Source: Clostridia bacterium
Lineage (GTDB): Bacteria > Bacillota > Clostridia > Peptostreptococcales > Acidaminobacteraceae
Length of the DNA: 64,000 nucleotides
Direction of reading: 5' to 3'
NCBI GenBank assembly: GCA_016937975.1
Contig: JAFGVN010000024.1
Coordinates: 1 to 64,000 of the forward strand
Shown one piece after another: positions 35,125 to 45,476 of this stretch. The notes under the pieces were generated by a model. The model was given only the letters and a program-made list of their open reading frames with translations, had not been told where the DNA came from and searched no databases. Every line of letters begins with the position of its first letter. Position 1 is the first letter of the stretch. Made by a program: the position numbers and the translations under genes.

Positions 35125-37599
35125 ATGAAGAAGATATCAATTAAAACGGCAATGTTATCACCTCTTGTTTTTTTGTTGTTGATTATGTTAATTACTTTTA
35201 CAGTGGTTATGAATAACAGCTATTCAAAAATTTCTTATGATCAAGCAGAAAAGATTATTACCAGTATGAGTGATACAATTGGTAACAAGATAATAACTTT
35301 ACTGAATGAACCTATGTTTGTGAGTGAAGTTTATGCAAATTTAATTATGGACCAAAAGTTATTTTTGTATAGTGATTTTCAAACCATTGAAAAGGTTGCT
35401 CTAAGTCTTACAAAACAAGTGCATACATCATTACCACAAATTACAACTCTTGGTTACGGTAATGAAAATAGTGACTTTGTAGGGATTCGGTCAAATGATG
35501 ACAATACATATACTTTAATGGTGAAAGATGCGCTTACAAATGGATATTTAAATATTTACGCTGGTGAATCCAGAAATACTGAAATTCTTTCATCTTATGA
35601 GGCTTATGATCCCAGAATTAGACCTTGGTATGACCCCGTTCTAAAAAATCCAGTATCTCAGTGGTCCGATATTTATGTGAATCAGGATGATGTGAATTCA
35701 GCAACCATTTCAGCTTTAGTACCTATATTCTCTGATGATGCCCATGCCATATTTGAAGGCGTCGTTTGTATTGATGTAAACCTAAAGCAAATCAATGATA
35801 TCTTAAAAGATATTTCTCAAGATTTAAATGGTATTGTTTATCTCGTTGATCAAAATGGGCAAATTATATCCCATTCAAGTGAAGCCTCAATTTATGAACA
35901 AGTCGAAAATGAGATAACCTTGATTCATGCAATGGATAGTGAGAATCACTTGATTGCTCAATCTTACAAGACTATGGAAGGCTTAAATTTTGATAGTCAG
36001 TTGGAGAAAATTAACATAGATAAAGATGAATACTTTTGTTTAGTAAGTTCCATTGAAGAAGTTGTAGATGAACCATGGCATGTTGTTATTGTCATAAATG
36101 AGAATTTCTTGGTTGGAAGTATAAAAGATAAGTTTAAGACGATGAATAGTTTCTTTATTATTTTGATTTCTTCAAGTTTGTTTCTCGGCATTTTTACTAT
36201 TTCAACGTTTATTACTTCTGTAACTAAAATCTCAAAACAGATTAAAACAACTAAAATCAGTAATTTTGATAAGACGAGTATAAAAACTTCAAAGTTCGAT
36301 TTTAAGGAAACTGAAATTCTTAGAGATTCCTATATAGAAATGATGACTGATTTAAAGGCAACAATACAAAATTTATCCATGCGTGAAGAAGAAAACAAAA
36401 TTCTTTTAGAAAATACTGACGCACTCATTTTCAGTATGATGCCTGATGGTCATATGGTTTCCTTCAATTCTAGAATGTTGGAATCTACAGGATTGACTTT
36501 TGAAGAAATCTCAAATACTAATTTTATAGACTTGTTTGACCTAGAGGAAAGCAAAAATCTGTGGAGAAATCGAATTGATCAAGTAATCAAATCAAAAAAT
36601 CCAATTCGATCGACATATGAATTTCAACATAAGATTACTGGAAGAACTATCTTTGATTGTCGCTTAGTACCTTTTTTGAATGAACATTCAGAAGTAATAC
36701 TTCTGATAGGCTTATTTATTAACATCGTTGATTTAATTGAAGCCCAAGAACATCTTTCACAAATGATGCAAGACGAAAATCAAAGATTGGATGCCTTGGT
36801 TAAAGAAAAAACCCAGGAACTGAACCTCGCTGTGGAAGAACTTATAAAAAAAGAAACTTTGGCATCGCTAGGTGGTATGGTTGCTGGTATTAGTCATGAA
36901 ATCAATACACCATTAGGTGTTGCCATTTCATCTGTTTCCTATATAGAAAGTCTAGTAGAAAAATATAACAAAAGAATTCTTAATAATAAAATTACGAAAG
37001 AAGAATTTACGAACTTTATGAATTCTGTAATTGAAAGTGTTAAAATAACAGTTAAAAGCCTTGATCGGTCCAAGGTGTTAATAGAGAGTTTTAAAGAAAT
37101 TTCTGTGAGCACATCACGACATACTAAAACAGAATTCAGTGTGATGAATTATATTGAAGTGACAATACTCAATCTACAACATGAGTTAAAATCGACACAG
37201 CATGTCATTGATCTTAAAGGCAATTATGATATTTATCTTTATGGAAGTATCAGTAACTTTTCTTTACTCATTTCAAATTTGATTCGAAATTCTATAACCC
37301 ATGGTTTTAAGGAAAAGAATATTGGACATATTCTCATAACAGTTAGTGAAGAAAAAGAAGAAGTCATTATACGATATGAGGATGATGGTTTAGGTATCTC
37401 AGATGAATATCTGAAAAAAGCTTTTGAACCGTTTTTCACCACTGATAGATCCTATGGTGGTAGTGGACTGGGCTTAAGTGTTGTGCATAATATTGTATAT
37501 ACGGAATATGATGGTAGTATTTCAGTTGAAAATAAAAGCTCAGGTGGGCTGATCTTTGAAATTAAATTAAAGAAGGCAGTAAAAGACGAGGAAATTTAG
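35125..37599 (+). CDS. Sensor histidine kinase, dCache-PAS
   Basis: 824 residues: a membrane helix, a large extracellular dCache domain (about 35-330; DPRIRPWYDP is diagnostic), a second helix near 345-365, a PAS domain (about 420-530), a coiled coil, a dimerisation domain with His591 in ISHEINTPLG, and a HATPase domain (DDGLGIS, FFTTDRSYGGSGLGLS). No response regulator gene is adjacent, so the partner lies elsewhere. The ATG has AAGGATGGA upstream. Its start lies 85 bases after the diguanylate cyclase, and a strong terminator follows. Confidence 0.9.
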   Translation: MKKISIKTAMLSPLVFLLLIMLITFTVVMNNSYSKISYDQAEKIITSMSDTIGNKIITLLNEPMFVSEVYANLIMDQKLFLYSDFQTIEKVALSLTKQVHTSLPQITTLGYGNENSDFVGIRSNDDNTYTLMVKDALTNGYLNIYAGESRNTEILSSYEAYDPRIRPWYDPVLKNPVSQWSDIYVNQDDVNSATISALVPIFSDDAHAIFEGVVCIDVNLKQINDILKDISQDLNGIVYLVDQNGQIISHSSEASIYEQVENEITLIHAMDSENHLIAQSYKTMEGLNFDSQLEKINIDKDEYFCLVSSIEEVVDEPWHVVIVINENFLVGSIKDKFKTMNSFFIILISSSLFLGIFTISTFITSVTKISKQIKTTKISNFDKTSIKTSKFDFKETEILRDSYIEMMTDLKATIQNLSMREEENKILLENTDALIFSMMPDGHMVSFNSRMLESTGLTFEEISNTNFIDLFDLEESKNLWRNRIDQVIKSKNPIRSTYEFQHKITGRTIFDCRLVPFLNEHSEVILLIGLFINIVDLIEAQEHLSQMMQDENQRLDALVKEKTQELNLAVEELIKKETLASLGGMVAGISHEINTPLGVAISSVSYIESLVEKYNKRILNNKITKEEFTNFMNSVIESVKITVKSLDRSKVLIESFKEISVSTSRHTKTEFSVMNYIEVTILNLQHELKSTQHVIDLKGNYDIYLYGSISNFSLLISNLIRNSITHGFKEKNIGHILITVSEEKEEVIIRYEDDGLGISDEYLKKAFEPFFTTDRSYGGSGLGLSVVHNIVYTEYDGSISVENKSSGGLIFEIKLKKAVKDEEI

Positions 37600-37608
37600 T
37601 TTTTATTT

Positions 37609-37662
37609 GAACCTATAGTTTAGACTCTTAAGAAGAGCACGTCTAAACTATAGGTTCTTTTT
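37609..37662 (+). terminator. Strong rho-independent terminator
   Basis: A perfect 17-bp stem, GAACCTATAGTTTAGAC (37609-37625) with its complement at 37641-37657, a 15-base loop and a T-rich tail. It ends the histidine kinase transcript and faces a reverse-strand gene. Confidence 0.9.
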
Positions 37663-37664
37663 AC

Positions 37665-38147
37665 TTATTGTAAGATCAGTGGGATTATAAAACCAATGAG
37701 AACATCTGTAGGATAGTGGTAACCAAGTATCATACGAGATAAGCCAACTAAAATGGCGGTGCCTAAAAAAAAGATTTGTAAAGAGGGAACAAAGTTACTG
37801 AGCCCAAAAGCTATTGAAAAAGCAGAAGCCGTATGGCCTGAAGGAAATGAATATTGACATGTAGGTGGATTTTCGATATTTAAATCTTTAATTTTGAAAT
37901 AAGGTCTTATTCTATGAATTAATCTTTTGATCCCTTGAACGATGATTTGAGTCATCAAGATAACTTTTAAAGCATGAAAACCTTGGGGATTTTTGAAGTA
38001 AACGCCGACAAACAGCATCATGAAACCATAGATGAATGTGACTTCAGTGTCGCCGAAATGGGTAATGATTGACATGAAATAATGAATGAACTTATGCCTT
38101 GAGAATCGGTTAAATCTTATGAGTATTCTCGTATCCAGTGTGAACAT
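37665..38147 (-). CDS. PAP2-superfamily membrane phosphatase
   Basis: 160 residues with about five membrane helices and all three PAP2 motifs: KRLIHRIRP, PSGHTASAF and RMILGYHYPTD. It is a lipid phosphatase of unknown substrate, distinct from the paralogue at 8770-9300. GGAGG is visible on the reverse strand just before the start (AGGAGGTC near 38150-38157). Confidence 0.9.
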   Translation of the reverse strand: MFTLDTRILIRFNRFSRHKFIHYFMSIITHFGDTEVTFIYGFMMLFVGVYFKNPQGFHALKVILMTQIIVQGIKRLIHRIRPYFKIKDLNIENPPTCQYSFPSGHTASAFSIAFGLSNFVPSLQIFFLGTAILVGLSRMILGYHYPTDVLIGFIIPLILQ

Positions 38148-38411
38148 TAAGACCTCCTAATCCTGTTATTTTCATTTTTATGATACTAGAAGTTTTTTAA
38201 TTTTAAGTTATGTCTTTAAAAAGTTTGTGTAAAAAATAACACCAAGGAATGAAGAATGTAATGCGATCCATTGTGAAGTCTAAAAAAAACAGATTAATTG
38301 GGACAAAAAGAGGGATTTTTAATATAAAATGATTGAATAATGTTTAAGATAAAATTATTAGTGTATATATTATACAAATTTTGGAATGAAAATAAAAATT
38401 TGGAGTTTAAG

Positions 38412-39932
38412 ATGAATGAAGTGGAACGGTTTAAGAAGTCATGGCATGTTTTATATGACCATCTTGAAAACGAAGAACATCGAGCGTTGTTACATGAAAT
38501 GTTTGACACTTATAAGTCTTTAAAATCAGAAAACATTAACTTGAAAAATAATGTTAACAACTTAGATGATTTTAAAAATGATTTAATGGAGTTATTTGAT
38601 TTTTCACCAATTAGTTATGTGATGATTTCTAAGGACGGCAGTATACTTTGGTATAATGAAACGCTGCATAAATGGATTGCATTGGAAAAAAAATCAAACA
38701 TAATACACTGGATTGAATCTACTAGCCATAAGAATTTCAATTGCTTTATGGAGGAATTGATAGTGAAGGGTGTTAGTAGTAGCCATTTAAATCTTCATGG
38801 TGAAACGGATAAAATTCCGGTAGAAATCAATGGAAAACAGTTGAACAATCATGATGCTTATATGATTGCTATTGTAAATGAATTAAATCAGTACAATACC
38901 CTGAAGAAAATTCGTGAAATGACCTTCATAGATGAGTTAACGGGTCTTTATAATCGAAGATATTTTGAAAATGAAATTTCAAAAATAAATCATGAACACC
39001 TTTTACCACTTTCAGTGATTGTGGCAGATGTTAATGGCTTAAAACTTATTAATGATGCCTTAGGTCATCATTCGGGTGATTTGCTTTTAAAAAGAACTGC
39101 AGACATTATGTTAAGTTGCAACAGTGGCAATGATATTATTTCAAGGATAGGAGGAGATGAGTTTGCAATTCTTTTGTATAATACCCATGAAGAGGATTGT
39201 CAAAAAATCATGTCTAAATATGCTAAAGAGTGCTCCAGAATATATGTGGAAGGCATGCATTTTTCTGTTGCCTTTGGATCTGCAACCTTAGAGAATTTAG
39301 ATGAAACGATAGACAATGTCTTTGCAACTGCTGAAGATAAAATGTATCGCTCTAAACTCATTGAAGAGACATCATTAAGAGGTCAGTTGATTGAGAATAT
39401 GATTTCCAATTTATTTCATAGATGTCCTGAAGAAAAAGTTCATGCAGAACAGGTCTCTCAGTATATGGTTAAAATGGGGCAATATTTTGGCTATGATTAC
39501 AATAAAATAGAAATGTTGAGATTGGCTGGACTCTATCATGATATTGGGAAAATTGCTTTAAAAAATGCACTCTTTAAAAGACATAAACTTTATGAAGAAG
39601 AAGATTATATAGAAATGAAGAAACATCCTGAAATAGGTTATAGAATTTTAAAGAGCCATGTAGCCTACTCTAATATTGCAACGATAATTTTATATCATCA
39701 TGAGAGATGGGATGGTAATGGTTATCCTAGAAAACTATCAGGAGCAGATATTCCAATGGCATCGAGGATTTTGGCGGTTTGTGATGCTTATGAAGCCATG
39801 ACCTCTAATAGAACATACACTAGGATTCTAAGTCATGAAGAAGCAATCCATGAACTGATAGAACATAGTGGTACACAATTTGATGAGGCTGTTGTAAAGG
39901 CTGTTATAACAATACTAAATGCTGTAGCTTAA
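38412..39932 (+). CDS. PAS-GGDEF-HD-GYP c-di-GMP protein
   Basis: About 506 residues, soluble. A coiled coil (to about residue 45), a PAS domain (60-160), a GGDEF domain (IGGDEFAIL intact; inhibitory site reads SGND, lacking the Arg), and an HD-GYP domain (YHDIGKIALK, HHERWDGNGYP, ILAVCDAYEAMTSNR). It may both make and degrade c-di-GMP. TGGAG at 38401-38405 supports the ATG at 38412 over the longer frame from 38340. The 38148-38411 stretch upstream shows no other gene. Confidence 0.9.
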   Translation: MNEVERFKKSWHVLYDHLENEEHRALLHEMFDTYKSLKSENINLKNNVNNLDDFKNDLMELFDFSPISYVMISKDGSILWYNETLHKWIALEKKSNIIHWIESTSHKNFNCFMEELIVKGVSSSHLNLHGETDKIPVEINGKQLNNHDAYMIAIVNELNQYNTLKKIREMTFIDELTGLYNRRYFENEISKINHEHLLPLSVIVADVNGLKLINDALGHHSGDLLLKRTADIMLSCNSGNDIISRIGGDEFAILLYNTHEEDCQKIMSKYAKECSRIYVEGMHFSVAFGSATLENLDETIDNVFATAEDKMYRSKLIEETSLRGQLIENMISNLFHRCPEEKVHAEQVSQYMVKMGQYFGYDYNKIEMLRLAGLYHDIGKIALKNALFKRHKLYEEEDYIEMKKHPEIGYRILKSHVAYSNIATIILYHHERWDGNGYPRKLSGADIPMASRILAVCDAYEAMTSNRTYTRILSHEEAIHELIEHSGTQFDEAVVKAVITILNAVA

Positions 39933-40111
39933 GGTTCTCTCACTAAAATAGTTTATCAAACAAAAAAAGTTCTCTATTATTATAACGGATTAGATGATCA
40001 GGTTGTCTTTTGAAAATATTGCTAAATAATCACAAGTAAAAAAAAATCACAACCTTGGAATAGCAACACTTATAGCAAATGTATATAACTACTTCTAAAG
40101 AAAAGCAAAAG

Positions 40112-40152
40112 AAATCACAGTGACTGTAGATTTAAGGACACTGTGATTTTAT
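40112..40152 (+). terminator. Terminator-like hairpin
   Basis: AAATCACAGTG (40112-40122) pairs with CACTGTGATTT (40139-40149), an 11-bp stem with a short T tail, 180 bases after the HD-GYP gene. The rest of 39933-40211 shows no gene. Confidence 0.55.
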
Positions 40153-40211
40153 ATGTGATTTCATGGTGTTCGTTTAGGTTAACAACACGCTAATCTAAGC
40201 TGTTACGCTTA

Positions 40212-41267
40212 TTAGAATACTTTTTCGATTTGAATTCTTCTTTTTTCTACATTGCTTTGAATTGACGCTTCAATAATTTTTAACACATCGATGGCCTCGG
40301 TCATAGAGACAAGGGGTGAAGCACCCTTAACTAAAACATCATAAATATTGTCATAATAGCTGCCATAGTTTCCTATTTTACTTTCGACTAGGGTTTCATT
40401 GATTTCTTCATTGTCCATGGTAGTAAGTGTACCATAAATAGCTTCAGGTTCTTTTCCCCAGTTTTCATCCTGAGGTCTTTTACCAGCAATAAGATCATTT
40501 TCTTGTACATCCATACCATATTTTACAAAACTACCTTTTGTACCATGTAATGTATAGTGAGGACCTTTCTTTAAAACCACTTGTCCAGCTGATAAAATTG
40601 CTTTTAAATGATCATAATATAAAGTCACGTGGAAATGATCAAATTCGGCAGTCTCTTCTCTTTGCTTTCTAAAGTCTGCGTAAATTTCATTAGGCATGCC
40701 AAAAAGAGTATATGCCTGATCAATAATATGTACCCCTAAATCATAAAGGATATTGACGCCAACACCACCTTCAGCTTTCCATTTTTTTGAGCTGACCCCT
40801 TGAACAAAACGATCAAAATGAGCTTCATAATCTACAAGTTCACCAAGTGCCTTTGATTCTATAATAGACTTCACCGTTAAAAAATCACTGTCAAGTCGCC
40901 TTGATTGATAAACGGTCAATAGGACATGGTTTGCTTCTGCAAGGGCTTTGAGATGCTTTGCTTCTTGAGCAGTAATGGTTACGGGTTTTTCAACAACAAC
41001 ATGTTTTTTATGTAAAATAGCTTCCTTTGCCATTTCATAATGAAACACATTAGGGGTGGAAATCACAACTAAATCTATGTCATCTTCGAGGAGTTCTTCA
41101 AAGTGACGTACAAGAGTTGAGTAACCATATTCTTTTCTAGATGCCGTACCTGAACGCTCATACACTTTTTTGATGTTAAATTTTGGATTCACATGTAAAA
41201 ATGGACCGTGAAAAATTTGACCAGACATTCCAAAACCTGCAATGCCTACTTGAATGATTTTTGACAT
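40212..41267 (-). CDS. Gfo/Idh/MocA family oxidoreductase
   Basis: 351 residues. N-terminal NAD(P)-binding domain (VGIAGFGMSGQIFHGPFL), EKPVTIT motif with the conserved Lys of the family, and DLGVHIIDQAY in the catalytic domain. Members oxidise or reduce sugars and cyclitols. No sugar pathway genes are adjacent, so the substrate is unknown. GGAGG on the reverse strand near 41271-41275 supports the start. Confidence 0.92.
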   Translation of the reverse strand: MSKIIQVGIAGFGMSGQIFHGPFLHVNPKFNIKKVYERSGTASRKEYGYSTLVRHFEELLEDDIDLVVISTPNVFHYEMAKEAILHKKHVVVEKPVTITAQEAKHLKALAEANHVLLTVYQSRRLDSDFLTVKSIIESKALGELVDYEAHFDRFVQGVSSKKWKAEGGVGVNILYDLGVHIIDQAYTLFGMPNEIYADFRKQREETAEFDHFHVTLYYDHLKAILSAGQVVLKKGPHYTLHGTKGSFVKYGMDVQENDLIAGKRPQDENWGKEPEAIYGTLTTMDNEEINETLVESKIGNYGSYYDNIYDVLVKGASPLVSMTEAIDVLKIIEASIQSNVEKRRIQIEKVF

Positions 41268-41779
41268 ATTGCCTCCTTGCCTTAATACTATATTAACAAT
41301 TTAGAGCAATGACTACAAGAACAGATCAGAAGAGAATTTTATGGGCTTTATGTATATTTTTCAGCAAGTATCTAGATCAGCCTATTCACTTGGGCATTTG
41401 CCTATATTCATATAAACTTCAAGTATTTTTAAAAAGGCAAGTTTTTTCTTATGAATGATATTCAATTTTATACCTATTTTGAATCAGGGTGATAGGGTTT
41501 GCTCTTAAAGTTTATCAGAAGAAATACTGACAGTAGAAAACACACAAGAACGGAAACTTTCCAAAGGTACTCTCTAATGTCCTTATGAATAGAAAAAACA
41601 ATTGAAAACAGTGAAAAATTTGAGTACATTACTTCTCTACCTTTGAGTGATTAGATGATAAAGAAAGACTTTGAGTTTTTCGAGTTGTTCCAGAATATAC
41701 AATAACAAAGTTAAAGAATCGAAATTTTCGATTCTTTTTGTTTGACATCATTTTATTTTGAATGAAGGACTTGTTAGCT
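41268..41779. other. Gene-poor stretch of 512 bases with a hairpin
   Basis: I see no supported gene here. A perfect stem, AAAGAATCGAAA (41713-41724) with TTTCGATTCTTT (41726-41737), lies 40-odd bases past the reverse-strand kinase stop and may terminate that operon. T residues flank it on the plus strand, and a weaker T-rich stretch follows it on the minus strand. Confidence 0.55.
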
Positions 41780-43930
41780 TCAACTTTGAATTTTAGGTTC
41801 TATAGGTAGAGTAATGGTGAATTTTGTATACCCAGGATCTGAGACGACATCAATAGCACCTTGATGTTTATCAACTGTTTTTTGAACGAAACTCAAACCT
41901 AATCCACTACCTTCACCTTGTGCTTTTGTTGTAAAAAATGGTTTGAAAATTTCATGAAGAAGATGTTCTGGAATGCCTTTGCCATTGTCTTCTATAATAA
42001 TTTGAACGTTTTCTGTTGAAGGTATATGACGACTTGTGATTTTTAGAATACCTTTAAAATCCATAGCCTGCAAGGCATTTTGAATAAGATTCATCCAAAC
42101 CTGATTCAGCAAGTCAACTATACACAAAATAGGGGGTAATGGGTTAAGCTCCAGCTGAACATCGACACGGCCTTTAAATTGATTGTAAAATAACTGTAAA
42201 ACATTTTCGATACCAATGTTTAAATCTGTCATCTCATAGACTTCTTCTGGATTGAAATGGGTGTAGTATTTTAGTGCTTGAATAACCTTAGAAGCTTTAT
42301 CTACAGAAATATGAATATTTTCAACATTTCTTAAAATGCCTGTTAAGGCATGACAAGTGTTCATAATGAGGTCCCAATGTTCATTTAGCAGCAAATGACT
42401 CAAGGGATCGGTTAACTCATGAATCCCCATATCGACTAAGAGTGACGCCTGTTTGTCAATGGGACGATCAGATATTTGATGGGTTTCATAAAAAACTTTC
42501 AGATGCTTCTCAAGCTGTCTCCTTAACACTCTTTCTTCTCGGGTAGTAAGGAGTAAATCCTTGGTTAATGTTACTTCTAACACTTTAAAAAATGCATGGC
42601 GTGCTGTTTCATCGAGGTTGATTAATAGCGTTGGCAAGTGAAGGGTTAAAGTATCATTGAGTACATGTTGAATGTTGGAAACCGAACCTTGAATTGCACC
42701 AAAAGGGGAGTTAATCTCATGGGCAATACCTGAAATCAAGTTACCCAGTAAAGCCATTTTCTCGTTTTGAACCAAAAGTACTTGTGTTTCTTTTAATTCA
42801 TTTAGTGCTAGTTCCAATGCATCTGATTTTTCCTTTAGTTCTATGTTTTTGAGACGGTAAATTTCAGCGTCTTTTTTTATTTGTTCATGATTATATTCTG
42901 CTTGAAGTGCATTGAGATGAAGATCTAAGCTTTCCGTATGGTAGATATCTTTATATTGTATTGCTTTAACGTAATAGTTAGCGGCTTCTTCATATCGTTT
43001 GAGTTTGTAGAGATAGCCACCATAAAGGAGGTGAACCTCTCCAAGAATTTTAGGTGCATTAAAGACAATGGCTTTTTCCATTGCAATTTTTATATAGGCC
43101 TCAATATCTTCGTGATTCAACTCAATTTTTATTTTTGAAAATAAAATGTAATCCTGAATCTGTAAATCAGGATATTCATTATCAATGTGAATAGAAATCC
43201 CTTTTTCCATAACCTCATATGCTTTCTCATATTTTTTCAAGGAATAATAGAATTCACCTAAGATATGATAGATTTGACTTCTTGAGGAATCAACAGTTAG
43301 ACTATTGGTTCTTTCCAATGCCTGAGCAGCATATTCAAGGGCTTGCATAGTATCACCTAAAGCTTGATAACACACTGCAATATTTGCTAAGATTAATGCA
43401 TAAATAGCTCGGGGTTTATCACTGCCATATGCCTTGGCTTCCAAGTAATAGGACAAAGCCTTCTCATGTTCGTTTAACATGGGATCCAAATATATTTCAG
43501 CTATATTAAACAAAATCATAGATACGGCTTCGTTATCCTGTACGGATTTTGCTAAAGGCAAAGCCTTAAGCAAATGATTTAAAGCCTTTTCAAAATCGCC
43601 GCGATTCAAATAAGTATATGCGATACTGTTTTCAACACGAGATTGATGCAAAATATCATTTTCCTGTACAAAAATTGGCATTATATCTTTAAAAATTGCT
43701 TCAGCCTCTTCATATTCATTTCTATAAGACATTTGCATCGCTATAATCAATTGGCATTTTGCAATGCCTAAGGAATAATTTAGAGTTTTTGATGCCTCTA
43801 AGTAGTCTTTTGCTTGCTTTTCTGATGCGTCATGGTCCACCCGGCGAATTAACCAGGCTTCCTCAATATGAGCATCCAGTTCCTCTATGTCTAAGGTTTT
43901 GTCTTCAACAGTTTCATGGGTATGAACCAT
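41780..43930 (-). CDS. Cytosolic histidine kinase with TPR sensor region
   Basis: 716 residues, no membrane segment. The N-terminal 350 residues are tetratricopeptide repeats (for example ALNHLLKALPLAKSV and ALEYAAQALERTN), then a coiled coil, a dimerisation domain with His404 in ISGIAHEINSPFG, and a HATPase domain (EDNGKGIP, FFTTKAQGEGSGLGLS). It lies one base after the upstream response-regulator stop, with GAGG before its start, so the two form a two-component pair. The repeats probably bind a protein or peptide signal. Confidence 0.92.
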   Translation of the reverse strand: MVHTHETVEDKTLDIEELDAHIEEAWLIRRVDHDASEKQAKDYLEASKTLNYSLGIAKCQLIIAMQMSYRNEYEEAEAIFKDIMPIFVQENDILHQSRVENSIAYTYLNRGDFEKALNHLLKALPLAKSVQDNEAVSMILFNIAEIYLDPMLNEHEKALSYYLEAKAYGSDKPRAIYALILANIAVCYQALGDTMQALEYAAQALERTNSLTVDSSRSQIYHILGEFYYSLKKYEKAYEVMEKGISIHIDNEYPDLQIQDYILFSKIKIELNHEDIEAYIKIAMEKAIVFNAPKILGEVHLLYGGYLYKLKRYEEAANYYVKAIQYKDIYHTESLDLHLNALQAEYNHEQIKKDAEIYRLKNIELKEKSDALELALNELKETQVLLVQNEKMALLGNLISGIAHEINSPFGAIQGSVSNIQHVLNDTLTLHLPTLLINLDETARHAFFKVLEVTLTKDLLLTTREERVLRRQLEKHLKVFYETHQISDRPIDKQASLLVDMGIHELTDPLSHLLLNEHWDLIMNTCHALTGILRNVENIHISVDKASKVIQALKYYTHFNPEEVYEMTDLNIGIENVLQLFYNQFKGRVDVQLELNPLPPILCIVDLLNQVWMNLIQNALQAMDFKGILKITSRHIPSTENVQIIIEDNGKGIPEHLLHEIFKPFFTTKAQGEGSGLGLSFVQKTVDKHQGAIDVVSDPGYTKFTITLPIEPKIQS

Positions 43931-45304
43931 TTATACCTCCTCATTTAAAAGTAACTCTTTTAAAATGGCAATAATCTTTGAATCCATTTTACCGTTTCTG
44001 CCTTCTTGTTCAAGAATTTCAATGGCTTTTTCTGGTGATTGAGGTGAACGATAAGGTCTGTCTTTAGAGGTTAAAGCTTCATATACATCAAGGACCGCCA
44101 AAATCCTTGATGCACAAGGGATGTCTTTACCCTCGAGATGGTTATAATAACCGCTACCATCCAGTCTTTCGTGATGACTTGAAGCAATCGAAGCAACATC
44201 TCCCAATTCTTTTGGCCATGGAATTTGAGAAAGAATATCATAGGTGAATTTTGCATGGGATTCCATAATCTCACGTTCTGCTTTCGTTAAGTTGCCAAAC
44301 CTTACCTGTAAGGCTTCTGCTTCATCGTCTGTAATCAATTTTTTAATCTTAAATTCTTCTTGTGAATTATTTATATGGCTTATTTCCAATAAACTGAGCA
44401 TGGCTATGAAATTAACATCTTCTACGTTTAAACCACCTTTTATGTTGATCTCTTTAAGTTTTGTAGTCCATATCTCAAATTGATTGAGAAACATTTTTTC
44501 ATCTTTTGTAAGACTTTCATAGTCCTGATGTTTTAAATCACATCGATAAAGATTGAAGCGGTTCAGGATAGCTTCCAAATGATCATAATGAATACGAGCA
44601 TCTTTCAAAAGAATGTTTTCCTTGATGCCAATTTTTCCTACATCATGCAACAAGGCTGCAATTCTTAAGGCTTCAATGGAATTCTCATCAAATCCATTGC
44701 ATTCAAAGTGTGGATCATTGCTCTTCTGAATGGAACGGGCGATAGCCACGGCAAAATCAGCCATTCGATTGGAATGCCCCGAAGTCGTGGTATCTCTTTT
44801 ATCTAATGTCATACTAAGGGTGTTCACCACGGCATTGGCCCATTTTTCAAGCGCTTCATTTCTTTCAATTAGACTTTTATTTTGAGCTTCAATGGTACGG
44901 TCCTTTTCAAAGCTTTTAATGGCTTCAACCGTTGCTAAAACAAGATCTTCTCTTTCCCAAGGCTTTTGTATATAGCGAAATAGACCTGCTTGATTGATAA
45001 TATTGGAAATACCTTCAAGATTGGCTTGACCCGTTAATAGTATTTTCACAGATTCGGGATAGTCTTGATGTACTTTGGCTAAGAATTCATCTCCCTGCAT
45101 ACCAGGCATGACATAATCAGAGATGACCAATAAAATATCATAGCCTTCTTCTTTATATTCTTCTATTATTTCTAAGGCTTCCATTCCACTTTGAGCAACA
45201 TCGATTTTATAATTATGTGGCAATTGATTCATTAACTGCTCTTTTAAGCTGTTGAGGACTATTTTTTCATCATCAACACATAAAATTAATTTCTTTAGTT
45301 CCAC
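43931..45304 (-). CDS. Response regulator with HD-GYP c-di-GMP phosphodiesterase domain
   Basis: About 457 residues. The receiver domain shows CVDDE, the phospho-acceptor Asp63 in ISDYVMPG and the LTGQ and KPW positions. The output is an HD-GYP domain (LHDVGKIGIK, HHERLDGSGY with Tyr then Asn in place of the usual Pro, DVYEALTSKDRPYR). A long insert of about 100 residues separates the first HD motifs from the HHE motif. GTGAGG six bases ahead of the GTG at 45304 favours that start; a GTG at 45334 would give 467 residues. It is co-transcribed with the TPR kinase. Confidence 0.9.
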   Translation of the reverse strand: MELKKLILCVDDEKIVLNSLKEQLMNQLPHNYKIDVAQSGMEALEIIEEYKEEGYDILLVISDYVMPGMQGDEFLAKVHQDYPESVKILLTGQANLEGISNIINQAGLFRYIQKPWEREDLVLATVEAIKSFEKDRTIEAQNKSLIERNEALEKWANAVVNTLSMTLDKRDTTTSGHSNRMADFAVAIARSIQKSNDPHFECNGFDENSIEALRIAALLHDVGKIGIKENILLKDARIHYDHLEAILNRFNLYRCDLKHQDYESLTKDEKMFLNQFEIWTTKLKEINIKGGLNVEDVNFIAMLSLLEISHINNSQEEFKIKKLITDDEAEALQVRFGNLTKAEREIMESHAKFTYDILSQIPWPKELGDVASIASSHHERLDGSGYYNHLEGKDIPCASRILAVLDVYEALTSKDRPYRSPQSPEKAIEILEQEGRNGKMDSKIIAILKELLLNEEV

Positions 45305-45476
45305 TGGCATCCTCACTTTTATTCTACTCTTCACTCTACACTTTTTACCCGATGTGGATGCTTTTAAGCATAAGACCTATACAATTTCCCCTTAAAATAT
45401 GTCAATATGATGACATCATAAAAATAATATTAGGATTGGTTTATAATAGAAAAGAGTAAGAAAAAAAGGAGATGCT

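Noticed and set aside
41268-41779. Remnant gene in the 512-base gap.
   Set aside because: No frame gives a recognisable protein stretch and no ribosome-binding site precedes a long frame.
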